Notes: generated by a model from the letters alone, not told the origin. Shown: positions 36,396 through 46,197, counted from the first letter of the stretch. The stretch is 64,000 nt of DNA from CAVRUD01 sp963849635 (GCA_963849635.1 CAWKIA010000033.1:106767-170766); one strand, 5' to 3'. Program-made: numbers and translations.

Positions 36396-36429
36396 CTAAG
36401 AAGTCGTCGCCCGCGCGCGAACGTCACAA
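36396..36429 (-). promoter_or_regulatory. ECF-type promoter before the esterase fragment
   Basis: Minus strand: TTGTGACGTT, 13 bases, CGACTTCTTAG, then 47 bases to ATG 36348. Same spacing as the sites at 31626 and 33528. Confidence 0.7.
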
Positions 36430-36486
36430 TCTGTTGCCGCGGGATGGTCTTTCGACCTCCCCGGCAGGATCTCGTTTTGCACGGCA

Positions 36487-37006
36487 ATGAGCGGGGAGAC
36501 CTGCACCGTGACTGTGCCTGTCAACGGTCCATTCGGGATCGGAAAGACGACCACCGCCCACGAGCTGGTGCGCCTGAGGCCGAACGCCATCCGCTTCGAT
36601 CCCGAGCTGACCGGCGCGTTCCTGCGGCACCTCTTGGGTCCGCTTGCCGCTGACGCCGACTACCAAGATCTCCCCCTGTGGAGGAGCCTCTTCATTGATC
36701 TCGCGGGACAGATCCGGGCAACATACGGCTACGACCTCATCGTTCCGATGTGCCTTTGGCGGCGGGATTACTTAGAAGCGATCAGGACCCCGACCTCGCC
36801 TGCTTCCGGCTGGTTGCCACGCGGGAGGAGGTGACGCGCCGCATCCTCACGCGCCCGGACGCGGAAGGCAACCATTCCTGGTGCCTCTCCCACCTCGACG
36901 AGGGGCTGGCGGCGCCGCGATACGGCCTTCGGCATCGAGATCGACACGGGGGGGAACGCCCCATGAGGCCGCCGCAGAGATGGCGCATCACCTGCCAATT
37001 CCCTTA
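36487..37006 (+). pseudogene. Small P-loop kinase / AAA family ATPase, one frameshift
   Basis: ATG 36487: VTVPVNGPFGIGKTTTAHEL is a Walker A motif in a small nucleotide kinase-like protein. AIRFDPELTGAFLRHLL and RATYGYDLIVPMCLWRRDYL continue, then the frame stops at 36834. The frame starting 36750 carries on with FRLVATREEVTRRILTRPDA, NHSWCLSHLDEGL and AAPRYG, the lid and C-terminal region of such kinases. The change lies near 36790. The restored protein is about 170 residues. Divergent from the ECF-motif promoter. Substrate unknown. Confidence 0.65.
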
Positions 37007-37208
37007 GAGTAATCCGCTTTCACGCCAAAATCTACGGACGATTCCGTAAATCCGGTGGATGGACGCAGCCACTTAAATCGTCCCTGTCCTGACTGGCCCC
37101 AGGGTGTCCGATCGGGGTATACCTAGGGATATTCGCCGGGCACAGCGGCGACACGGCGGCGGTCAATGGGGATCGCCGTGGGACAGTTAGACGGAGAAGG
37201 AGCGGTCA

Positions 37209-38393
37209 ATGGCGACCGACACCACCCGGGCTCCCGCATCAGCCCATCCAGACCCCAAATCCGGCCAGAGCTCGCAGACCGGGTCGATTCAAGACGCCTT
37301 CAAGACCGACCACACGGCGGCCCCGAACGGCAACGGTCACGCGCTCCACCTACCCCTCGTCGACTTCGCCACCGATTGCCCGGTGACCCTCTCGGCGACG
37401 GTCCTGCCGCCATCGAGCGGCGATGCCGGGCTCTCCCACGAGACGTTGCGGGAGATGTACCGCTACATCGCCCTGGCCCGCGCCCTCGATGAGCGCATCT
37501 GGCAGCTCAACCGGGCCGGCCGGGCGCCGTTCGTCGTGTCAGGACAGGGACACGAGGCGGCCCTGGTGGGGGCGGCATTCGCGCTCGACCGCGAGCGCGA
37601 TGTCCTGCTCCCCTACTATCGCGATCTCGCCTTCTGCCTCGTCTTCGGGCTGACCGCCCACGACATCATGCTCAGCGTACTCGCCAAGGAGGGCGATCCC
37701 CTCTCCGGCGGCCGCCAGATGCCCGCTCACTACGGCTCCGCTCAGCACCGGATCATCACGACCTCCAGCGTCGTCGGCACGCAACTCCCGCAGGCAACCG
37801 GCGTCGCCTACGCCGCCAAGCTGCGCCGCACCGGTCAGGTAGCAGTTACCTGCTTCGGAGAGGGCGCCAGCTCCGAAGGCGATTTCCACGAGGCCTGCAA
37901 CTTCGCCGGCATCCACCGCCTCCCGGTCGTCTTCTTCTGCGAGAACAACCGCTACGCCATCTCCGTCCCTCAGAGCCAGCAGATGGCGATCGAGCATGTA
38001 GCAGACCGGGCGGCGGGATACGGCTTCCCCGGGGTGGTCGTCGATGGCACCGATCCCCTGGCCGTCTACCTCGCCATGCGCGACGCGGCCGATCGCGCCC
38101 GCCGGGGGGAAGGACCGACTCTGCTTGAGGCGAAGGTCTACCGCTTCCAACCACACACCTCCGACGACGACGACCGCACCTACCGCGATCCAGACGAAGT
38201 CCGCGCCTGGAAGGCCCACGATCCACTCGTGCGCTTCGAAACCCGCCTGCGCGAGGTCGGAGCCCTCGACGACTCCTCCCTGGCCGAGATCCGCTCCGCG
38301 GTCAAGCAGGAAATCGACGCGGCCACCGACGCCGCCGAAGCCGCCCCCTTCCCCGAACCGGCGACGTTCGACCGGTATGTGTACGCGGAATAG
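37209..38393 (+). CDS. 2-oxoacid dehydrogenase E1 component, alpha subunit
   Basis: 394 residues from ATG 37209 (GAAGGAGCGGTCA upstream). The first 70 residues are a low-complexity N-terminal extension. The core has YRYIALARALDERIWQLNRA, PFVVSGQGHEAALVGAAFAL, LPYYRDLAFCLVFGLTAHDI, and the TPP-binding half-motif GEGASSEGDFHEACNFAG to ENNRYAIS (residues about 217-250). FQPHTSDDDDRTYRDPDEV is the phosphorylation-loop region of branched-chain type E1a. Together with E1b and E2 downstream it oxidatively decarboxylates a 2-oxoacid (branched-chain 2-oxoacid or pyruvate) to acyl-CoA. The QGHEA segment and loop favour the branched-chain type. Confidence 0.93.
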   Translation: MATDTTRAPASAHPDPKSGQSSQTGSIQDAFKTDHTAAPNGNGHALHLPLVDFATDCPVTLSATVLPPSSGDAGLSHETLREMYRYIALARALDERIWQLNRAGRAPFVVSGQGHEAALVGAAFALDRERDVLLPYYRDLAFCLVFGLTAHDIMLSVLAKEGDPLSGGRQMPAHYGSAQHRIITTSSVVGTQLPQATGVAYAAKLRRTGQVAVTCFGEGASSEGDFHEACNFAGIHRLPVVFFCENNRYAISVPQSQQMAIEHVADRAAGYGFPGVVVDGTDPLAVYLAMRDAADRARRGEGPTLLEAKVYRFQPHTSDDDDRTYRDPDEVRAWKAHDPLVRFETRLREVGALDDSSLAEIRSAVKQEIDAATDAAEAAPFPEPATFDRYVYAE

Positions 38394-38440
38394 GCATCCG
38401 AGAGGTCGGCGCATCTAGACGCGCGATCTGAGGTAAGCAG

Positions 38441-38716
38441 ATGGCCGTTTGTTTCTATGACGATGATGGGTCATATGCCGAGTGGGTGAGTGCACATCCT
38501 CAGAGCTTTGTACTCAACTGCCTACGTCGGCCGACGGCAACCTACTTGATTCTCCATCGCGCGACATGCGGAACGATCACCGGCACCCCTGCTCGTGGTC
38601 AGCAATGGACCAAGGATTACATCAAAGTCTGGGACGGTGATCGTGAAGGGCTAGAGCGGTGGGCCCAGGAAGTCGCCGGTGGCGCGCCAACCCCATGCCG
38701 ACTGTGCAAGGCGTGA
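38441..38716 (+). CDS. Small uncharacterised protein inside the 2-oxoacid dehydrogenase operon
   Basis: 91 residues from ATG 38441 with GAGGTAAGCAG upstream. CFYDDDGSYAEWVSAHPQSF, VLNCLRRPTATYLILHRATC, YIKVWDGDREGLERWAQEVA and a C-terminal PTPCRLCKA with a CxxC pair. It resembles small 'hypothetical' proteins with a WVxxHPxGFVLNxxR motif that I recall from many bacteria, usually alone; function unknown. The CxxC may bind zinc. It lies between E1a (47 bases before) and E1b (46 bases after), all on the same strand, so it is very likely co-transcribed. Its involvement with the complex is unproven. Confidence 0.75.
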   Translation: MAVCFYDDDGSYAEWVSAHPQSFVLNCLRRPTATYLILHRATCGTITGTPARGQQWTKDYIKVWDGDREGLERWAQEVAGGAPTPCRLCKA

Positions 38717-38762
38717 CGACCAGTACCCCGCCACAGCGCAATGGAGCGCACGAGGGACTCCG

Positions 38763-39815
38763 ATGGTTCAGACACTAGATCGACCCACATCGACCAGCAA
38801 CGAGGTATCTGGCGATCCTCCGACGCCCGCGGGGCCGCAGACGATGGTCGAGGCTCTCCACGCCACGATCCAGGCGGAGATGCGCCGCGATGACCGGATC
38901 GTCGTCCTGGGAGAAGACGTCGGGCGGCGTGGCGGCGTCTTCCGCGTCACCGCCGGCCTGATCGAGGAATTCGGCGAAGACCGGGTGCTCGATTCACCTC
39001 TGGCCGAGTCCGGCATCATCGGCAGCGCGATCGGCATGGCACTCAACGGCCTCCGACCAATCGCCGAGATCCAGTTCCTCGATTTCATCCATCCCGCGAT
39101 GGATCAGATCATGAACGAGGCGGCCCGCATCCGCTACCGCTCCAACAACGATTTTTCCTGCCCGCTCGTCATCCGGGCTCCCTTCGGCGGCGGGGTCCAC
39201 GGTGCCCTCTATCACTCGCAGAGCATCGAAGCCATCTTCGTCCACACGCCGGGGCTCTACGTCGTCGCTCCCTCCAACCCGGCCGATGCCGCCGGGCTCC
39301 TGCGCACCGCCATTCGGGGTGACGATCCCATCCTCTTCCTGGAGCACAAGAAGCTGTACCGCTCGATCAAGGGCGAGGTTCCGCCCGGCGACCACACGGT
39401 CCCCCTCGGCCAGGCTCACATCGTCCGCTCCGGCACGGACGCGACGATCGTCGCCTACGGCATGATGGTCCATGAAGCGGCCACCGCCATCGAGACCGTT
39501 GCCGCCGAGACGGGCGCCAGCATCGAACTGATCGACCTCCGCTCCCTCAAGCCGTTGGACGAGGAGACCGTGCTCGCCTCCGTCCGCAAGACGGGGAAGG
39601 CACTGGTCGTCACTGAGGCGAACCGGCTCTGCTCCGTCGCCAGCGAGGTCGCCGCCACCATCTCCGAAGCCGCCTTCCCCTATCTCGACGCCCCTGTGAT
39701 GCGCCTCGCCGCCCCAGATGTGCCGGCGATGCCCTTTAGCCCTCCGCTTGAACACGCCTTCCTGATCGACGCCCCGAAGATTGCCGCCTCGCTGCGTACG
39801 CTGCTGGCGTACTGA
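38763..39815 (+). CDS. 2-oxoacid dehydrogenase E1 component, beta subunit
   Basis: 350 residues from ATG 38763. MVEALHATIQAEMRRDDRIV, then VLGEDVGRRGGVFRVTAGL, DSPLAESGIIGSAIGMALNG, RPIAEIQFLDFIHPAMDQIM, and VIRAPFGGGVHGALYHSQSI. The C-terminal domain has IELIDLRSLKPLDEETVLAS and ALVVTEANRLCSVASEVAA. It pairs with the alpha subunit to form the TPP-dependent decarboxylase; the GEDVGRRGGVFRVT and HSQSIEA segments are of the branched-chain/acetoin type. Between its end and E2 is a 30-bp inverted repeat with a 90-base loop. Confidence 0.93.
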   Translation: MVQTLDRPTSTSNEVSGDPPTPAGPQTMVEALHATIQAEMRRDDRIVVLGEDVGRRGGVFRVTAGLIEEFGEDRVLDSPLAESGIIGSAIGMALNGLRPIAEIQFLDFIHPAMDQIMNEAARIRYRSNNDFSCPLVIRAPFGGGVHGALYHSQSIEAIFVHTPGLYVVAPSNPADAAGLLRTAIRGDDPILFLEHKKLYRSIKGEVPPGDHTVPLGQAHIVRSGTDATIVAYGMMVHEAATAIETVAAETGASIELIDLRSLKPLDEETVLASVRKTGKALVVTEANRLCSVASEVAATISEAAFPYLDAPVMRLAAPDVPAMPFSPPLEHAFLIDAPKIAASLRTLLAY

Positions 39816-39862
39816 GACGTGAGTCATGAGAGAAGAGCCGAGAAGTGAGCGCCGGGAGACAA

Positions 39863-40011
39863 TCGTCATCCTGAGCTTGCGAAGGATCTTGGCCGCCACG
39901 CGGCCTTTGTGGCCGACCCCGACGCCTCCGCTTTTTCCAGGGTGGCCCGCCTTCGTGAACGAGCTCGAAGGCGCTGAAGCGCCAAGATCCTTCGCAAGCT
40001 CAGGATGACGA
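39863..40011. repeat. 30-bp perfect inverted repeat between E1b and E2 genes
   Basis: TCGTCATCCTGAGCTTGCGA, then AGGATCTTGG, at 39863-39892 is exactly complementary to 39982-40011, with an 89-base loop. The transcript would form a long hairpin between the E1b and E2 reading frames. Similar CATCCTGAGCTTGCGAAGGATC units are dispersed intergenic repeats in several bacteria, as I recall. Confidence 0.85.
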
Positions 40012-40048
40012 AGCTTCTCGCGACCCACGTGTCGTAAAGGACACCGCC

Positions 40049-41435
40049 ATGCCGAATGCCATTGAGACCGTACCTACGACCACAACCACCGAGACCATCA
40101 CCATGCCTCAGCTTGGCGAGAGCGTCACCGAAGGGCGCCTGGGCCGGTGGCTGAAAGAAGTCGGAGAGCGGGTTGAGAAATACGATCCGCTCGTCGAAGT
40201 CGAAACCGACAAGGTCAATAGCGAGATCCCCTCGCCCTACGCCGGAACCCTGATCACCATCCTGGTGCCGGAGAACACCACCGTGCCCGTCGGCACCGGC
40301 ATCTGCACCATCGGCACGCCGGAGGCCGCTGATAGGGCCGCCAGCCGACCGGACCCTGGAGGTCTCAGGAACGAACGGAGACCGACCCGAGGAGGTGCCT
40401 GACGAAATGGAGCTCCTGCGGGCGCGGTCGTCGCCGGTAGTGCGCCGGATCGCGGCCGAGCATGGCATCGAGATCGCGACGGTCACCGGGACCGGCATCG
40501 GCGGCCGGGTAACGAAGGCCGACATCCTCACCTACGTCGCGGCGCTTCCGGCCGCCAGTGACGGCCCATCCGCGGAGGCGCCGGCGGCCGCACCCGTCGC
40601 CCATCCGATCCAGGCCGCGCCGTCCTCCGAACTTCAGCGCGAGATCGAACCGCTTCCTGAGCCTGACCGCGCATCAGCGCCAGTGGAACCTGACGTTCTC
40701 CGAGCGGCCGGGGCCAACGTGCCGGTCTACCCCGGCGACGAGGAGATACCGGTCACCTCTATGCGCCGCCGGATCGCCGAGCACATGGTCCGCTCCGAGC
40801 GCACCGCGCCGCACGCCACCACGGTGATGGAGGTCGACATGACCGCCGTCGCCGCCTGCCGGACGGCCCAGCGAGCGGCATTCAAGGCCAGGGAGGGCAT
40901 CGACCTGACCTACCTGCCCTTCGTCCTCCGGGCCGTCTCGATCGCGCTCCGTGAGCACCCGCGCCTCAACGCCGTCTGGGACGAGAGCCGGATCATCCAC
41001 CGGGCCGCCATCAACCTGGGTGTGGCCGTTGCCCTGGACGACGGCCTGATCGTCCCGGTCATCCGCCACGCCGACCGCCTTAGCCTGGTCGGGCTGGCTC
41101 ATGCCGTCTCGGATCTGGCTGGCAGGGCGCGGTCGGGTGCGCTCACGCCCGATGACGTCGCCGGGGGCACCTTCACGGTCAACAACCCGGGCGTCTTCGG
41201 CACCCTGGTCTCGACCCCGATCCTGGTTCAGCCCCAGGCCGCCATCCTCTCGACCGAGGCCGTCATCAAGCGACCAGTCGTGATCGGCGACGCGATCGCC
41301 ATCCGCGCGATGATGAACCTATCCCTTACCATCGACCACCGTGCCCTCGACGGCCTGATGGCCGCCCGCTTCCTCCAGCGGGTGAGGCTCTGGCTCGAAT
41401 CCGTCGACGACCACCTCTCGCTGTACGAGCGATAG
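40049..41435 (+). pseudogene. Dihydrolipoamide acyltransferase (E2), frameshift after the lipoyl domain
   Basis: ATG 40049 begins with a short Thr-rich stretch, then the lipoyl domain TITMPQLGESVTEGRLGRWL to TGICTIGTPE, with lipoyl Lys55 in VETDKVNSE. At about 40335-40390 the frame changes; the first frame ends at 40402. The second (from 40395) has the E1/E3-binding domain SPVVRRIAAEHGIEIATVTG, an Ala/Pro linker, and the catalytic domain with PVTSMRRRIAEHMVRSERTA and NLSLTIDHRALDGLMAARFL (HxxxDG). It transfers the acyl group from lipoyl to CoA. E1a and E1b are intact, so the break may be a sequencing error. Alternatively, two polypeptides are made: 40395 has GTG and upstream GGAGG. Confidence 0.82.
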
Positions 41436-41454
41436 CTCGTCCAACTACCGATAC

Positions 41455-41870
41455 TACGGCGCGTTGCATAGTAGATTGGTGGAGTGGGTGTGGGAGTATA
41501 GGGAAGTGGTAATTGTGGTAGAGGAGAGAGATGAGGTTAGCTCTTGCTTATAAGAAGAGATTGTGGTAGCTGGTGGTAGATGTCGGAATCAGATAAGAGA
41601 TTGTGTGGTGAGTGCTATGGGAGGTGGAGGTGGTAGTCGATTGACAAGAAGGACAATTAGGTGGTAGCACGTAGGGTGTAGGAGGGGTAAGAGTGTGATT
41701 CACAAGTGAGACGATTCTAGTGTGTCGATGGAAGAGGTGTCTTCTTGGTACGGCGTAGCTAGTAGGGGTTGGGATAGGTAGAAGAGCGCTCGAGTGAACG
41801 ATGGTATCTACGGCTGTGGTAGGGTAGCTGGTAGTGGTGGCGCTCGGTGTCTGGAAAGGGGTAGGCGTCG
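41455..41870. other. Cytosine-poor, G/T-rich anomalous stretch without a gene
   Basis: About 415 bases where the plus strand is rich in G and T/A and very poor in C, unlike all the rest of the window. Runs such as GTGGGTGTGGGAGTATAGGG and GGTGGAGGTGGTAGTCG abound. No coding signature on either strand. The edges are sharp: right after the E2 gene, and at the stop of the SnoaL-cupin copy 3. It could be foreign or repetitive DNA, or a read or assembly artefact. Confidence 0.7.
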
Positions 41871-43059
41871 CTACGAGCCGAGCAGCGTCACGATGAGAAC
41901 CTCGGCCGGGGCGTCGCCCGCGTTGCGGATCGCGGCGCCGGTCCCGAGGCCGATGCGCGCCCCGTCCCCGGCGGCCAGCGTGGTCGAGTTGGTGGGATTC
42001 GCTGGCCCCGTCCGCCGCCGAGCGGACCCAGGCGGACGCCCCCTCGGTCGCCAGCGCCAGCGTCCCCGCCTCCACGACGAGCATCGTCGGTCCGCCGGTC
42101 CGGCCCAGGCGAGGCGGGCGCCGGGGGCGAGCGTGAGCCGCCCGGTCATCAGGAGGACCGCCCCTGCGGGAGCGGCGTGAGCAACTCGCCGGCCAGCACG
42201 CGCGTCGTGACGCCCTCGACGCGGTCGGACACCGTACCGGGGACGGCGGTGGTCATGGTGACGAGCACCTCCAGGAGCACGGCCGGCTCCCGCCCGGCGT
42301 TCCGGGCCTCGTAGGCCGCGCCCGTGGGCAGCTCTAACCAGTTCCCGGCCGCCAGGGTCACGACGGCTCCGCCTGGCGTGGTCTCCGTAGCAGTCACCGT
42401 CAGTGTGCCCGCCTCGACGGTGAGCACGCGCGGCCCATCGACCGCCGGCTCGTCGACGCTCGCTGCGGGTGCGACAGTCAGCCGCCGGAGGGTCACGATC
42501 CGCGCCGACGGGAGCGGCAGAGCGAGCGGCGCCGTGACCGCCGTTCAAGCGCCATGTCCGGCTCCATCGCGCCCACCCGCTCGGCGATCCGGCCGTCCGT
42601 GACCCGGAGGACGTCGACCGGCCCCCACACGATCGGGACGATCAGGGGCAGGCCGAGGGCGGTCACCTGCTCGGTGCCGCGGGTGGCGACGACGGCAACC
42701 ACCCGGTCGCCATCGCCAACGAGATCGGCGGTGTCCAGCCGCAGGTCGGGGGCGATCGCGTGCAGCGTGCGGAGGGAGTCCTCCAGCGCCGCGCGGCCGG
42801 GGACGAGAGCGCCGGTCGGGTCCGACTCCGCGTAATCCGGAGCGAGGACGGCGGCGAGCGGCGCGGAGTCGCCGGTGGCGATGACGGCGTTGACCGCTTC
42901 GTAGAAGCGCAGGACGGTCGCCTGGTTGGCCGCCGTCGCCGGGCTGCCGGTCGCGACCGGCGCGGGGCGGACCGTGACGAAAGCCAGCCCGGCCAGCAGA
43001 CAGGACAGCGCCATCAGGAACCAGGCGAGAACGGGGGCCTTGGCGTGCACGGCGGTCAT
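41871..43059 (-). pseudogene. SnoaL-cupin-cupin protein, copy 3, frameshifted
   Basis: ATG 43059: MTAVHAKAPVLAWFLMALSC, then LLAGLAFVTV, is the leader. SnoaL-like part: ATVLRFYEAVNAVIATGDSA, ALEDSLRTLHAIAPDLRLDT, VTALGLPLIVPIVWGPVDVL and RVTDGRIAERVG. After frame changes near 42540 comes the first cupin-like domain (MTLRRLTVAPAASVDEPAVD; VLTVEAGTLTVTATETTPG; LEVLVTMTTAVPG) to 42149. The second cupin is then spread over two frames (GRLTLAPGARLAWAGP; MLVVEAGTLALATEG; RIGLGTGAAIRNAGDAPAEV) to the TAG at 41871. Same plan as 28156-29418. It lies 226 bases downstream of a broken ATPase-LuxR regulator on the same strand. Confidence 0.72.
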
Positions 43060-43284
43060 GGGTCCGGCCTCTCGGGTCGCGATAACTCCGGCGGCGAGGT
43101 ACGCCTGCGCGAGCGTCAGCTGCCATCCGGTCGCCGCGCCATGCGGCGAGCACGGACCCAGCCTGCGCCAGCCGAGGGCAGGACACATTAGCGGAATCGT
43201 TGATTTCGCCGGTCGGGGGTGGGGAGGGTGGCCTCCACGAAAAGTGGGAGGCCAGCTGTTGGGGAACGCGGATCGGGCGCCGTC

Positions 43285-45706
43285 TCAGAGGAGGCCCAGG
43301 CGGCGAGCAGCGGCGACGGCGGCGGTGCGCGAGCCGACCCCGAGCTTGCCGTAGGCGTTGGTCAGGTGGGCGCGGACGGTGGCGGGGCCGACGAAGAGGG
43401 CTTCGGCGATCGCCCGGTCGGAGAGGCCCTCGGCGACCAGCCGCAATACGTCCAACTCCCGTGGGGTCAGCCCGAGCGACGCAGCCGGGCCGCGCGGGTC
43501 CCCACTGCCCAGTGGGTGGCGCTCGGGCGGCAGCGGGACGCCCGCCTCGACCTCGGCAAGCACCTGGGTCGGCGTCATGGCTCGGCCCTCGGCCGACGCG
43601 GCCAGGATCGCGGCGTCGTCCAGGATGGCCAGAGAGGCAGCCGTGGCGCGCTCGACGTTGGTCCGACCGAACGTCGGCATCGTCATCCCGACGGCGTCGA
43701 CCAGGGCAGTAGCCACCCCGCACAGCCGCGCCGCCCGTTCGGGCTGGCCGCAGGCCGCGACGAGGCCGGCGAACCCAGCCAGGTGCCCGGCGAAGGCTCG
43801 CCGGTCCCCGTTCTCCCACGTGGCGGAAGGCTGTCGCGGTACAGCGCCACTGCCCGCCGGTAGTCGCCGAGGGCGGTCGCCGCGGCCGCCATGCTGCCGA
43901 GGATGGTGCCTTCGACCAGGCGAACCGCAGGTCCCGGCTGATGGCCAGCGCCTCCTCGTGCAACGCCAAGGCCCGCGTGGGGTCGCCCTGCCGCCACACG
44001 ACGATCCCCAGGTAATTCAACGCCGCAACGTGGCCGGCGCCGCCCTGGGCGCGGCACAACGCGAGCGCCTCCTCCATCAGCGTCCTCGCTTGCTCGTCCT
44101 CGTTGCACCCGAACGCGGTGAGCCCGCGGTTGAGCAGCGCGTGGGCCAGGACTTCCGGGTCCCCGAACTTGCGGGCCAGCGCCAGGGCGGTGTCGAGGTG
44201 CGCGACTGCGGCGTCGTGGTCGCCCTGGATGTACGCCAGGTCGCCCGCATGCATCAGGTTGTCGATCCACAGGCGATCGCGATTCCCAGCCCCGAGCGCC
44301 AGGATGCGCTCCAGCCAGTCGCGTCCCTCGCCAGCCGGTCCCCGTATCCGCCAGAAGAAGTGCAGCTCTTGCCCTAGGCGCAGCCCCAGCTCAGCGTCTC
44401 GCTGCTCGACCGCCCACCGAGCGCCGCCCGCAGGTTGTCCTGCTCGGCTTCCAGTCGGGCGGCCAACTGGCGTTGTGTGGCGCGGCCCAGTGTGACTCCC
44501 GCTCGGCCTGCTCGGCGAGCGCCAGGTAGTGCGCCGGCGTGGGCGGCGCGGACCGCCGGCTCCTCACCGCTGGCGGCCAGCCGCTCCAGCCCGTACTCGC
44601 GGACGGTCTCGAGCGTCCCGAAGCGCGGCTCGCCGGCCACGGCGCCAAGCGGATGCACCAGGCTCTGTGTCCGCCAGCGACTCGATCCCCGTAGGAGCAC
44701 GCTGCATGGCCGAGCATCGCCGGCCCCACGCACAACCGCCTCGGCAGCGCCCTCAGCGTGAACCCACCGACGAAGACGGCGAGGCGGTGGAAGAGTGTCT
44801 GCTCGTCCGGGGCGGTAGCAGGTCGTGGCTCCAGGCGATGGCGTCGCGCATCGTCCGCAGCCGAGCCGGCAGGTCGCGGGGGCCGCCGGTCAGGACCGGA
44901 AGCCGCCGCTCGAGGCGACCGAGCAGGGCTGGGCAGCGGGAGCAGCCGGACCTGGGCCGCCGCCAGCTCGATGGCCAGCGGCAAACCGTCGAGGCGGTGG
45001 CAGATCGCCGGCGGCCGACGCGGCATTCTCGGCGGTGAGGGCAAAGGCGGGGTCGGCGGCCCGGGCGCGGGCGACGAAGAGTCGGACCGCCTCAGCCTCG
45101 GCGACCTGCTCCGGTGGCCCGGCGGGGTCGGGCAGCGCCAGGGGCGGCACCGGGAACAGGTGCTCGCCCGAGACGTGCAGCGGCGCGCGGCTGGTGACGA
45201 GGAACGTCAGGAGGGGACAGGCGCCCAGGAGCTCGGCCAGCAGCGGCGCGGCCGCGAGGACCTGCTCGAAGTTGTCGAGCACCAGCAGCAGGGCGCGGTC
45301 CCGCAGCGCGTCGGCCAGGCTATCGGTGAGCGACCGGTCGCCGGCTTCCCGCACGCCCAGCGCAGTGGCGACGATCGGCGCGACCAGGGCGGGATCGGTC
45401 AAGGGCGTCAGGGCGACGAAGGCGATGCCGTCGGCAAACGCTGAGGCCAAGTCCTGAGCGACGTGCAGCGCCAGGCGGGTCTTGCCGACGCCGCCGGGGC
45501 CGGTCAGCGTGACGAGGCGGACATCGCCGGTGCAAGAGATCACGGACCTGGGCGACCTCGCCCTCGCGGCCGATGAAGCTGGTCAGCGGGGCGGGCATGG
45601 GCGCGCCGAGCGAGTCTCGGCCAGGAATGAGGCGAGGGGTACCGGTTGCGGCTGGCTCCGGTCGGCGGGCGTCGAGTCGGCCACGGGCGGGTCCTAGGCT
45701 GGGCAC
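43285..45706 (-). pseudogene. ATPase-TPR-LuxR regulator, multiply frameshifted
   Basis: Paralogue of the regulator at 13863, without an XRE domain. GTG 45706 leads to PAPLTSFIGREGEVAQVRDL. After a shift: DVRLVTLTGPGGVGKTRLAL (Walker A), LLLVLDNFEQVLAAAPLLAE (Walker B), LTFLVTSRAPLHVSGEHLFP. Then several shifts between 45010 and 44370 (FHRLAVFVGGFTLRAL; LETVREYGLERLAASGEE; LAARLEAEQDNLRAALGG). The TPR part is MHAGDLAYIQGDHDAAVAHL and RALALHEEALAISRDL. The C-terminal LuxR HTH (LTPRELDVLRLVAEGLSDRA to VRAHLTNAYGKLG) ends at 43285. At least six indels. It precedes the SnoaL-cupin copy 3, as its paralogue precedes cupin and SnoaL genes. Confidence 0.78.
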
Positions 45707-46197
45707 GGTTACGTGTGGCCATGATGCGGACGGCGCTTCCCCCCGTCAACCCGCCGCGTCCCCGCGTTGCGAGTCGGTGCGCCGCTGGCCAGGCAACACC
45801 GTAGCGTCACGTTCCGCCTCAGCCGGACGGGTATGCATCCGCACCTCTTCCTAGGGTCATGTTGAGTGGTCGTCTCCGGATGGGCGCCACCACGGCCTGA
45901 CAGTCGTGGGTGTTCGCCGCTGAACCGGCGGAATGCCGCGTTCGTGAAGACCTCGCGATCCCGCGCGAACGGGATCACCGCCCACTTTTCGCCATCGAGC
46001 TCGTCCGGTGGCGCTTCTTCTCCACTCCGGGGATAGGGGGAGCGAAACTGCTCGTGATTCAAATGTCGATTTTGGGTGGTCCCGATCGATGATTGAATGG
46101 AAGCGGTGGTCAACGGATGGCGGAGCCGCTTCCGGGGGCGTCGACCTGTTTGGCGTCAACCCGTGAACGAACCCTTCGCGCATACCAGGAGGCACAC
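45707..46197. other. Intergenic region, divergent promoters, no clear gene
   Basis: About 490 bases between divergent genes. A minus-strand ORF (45709-46113) contains PPDELDGEKWAVIPFARDRE, which looks protein-like, but its tail is not and it has no known family. No repeats or terminators seen. GC is slightly lower around 46040-46095. Confidence 0.35.

Noticed and set aside
42545..43700. Continuation of the 569-codon minus frame past the TPR region
   Set aside because: Only its first 110 codons are regulator sequence; the rest is another-frame shadow of the LuxR end and of SnoaL-cupin copy 3.
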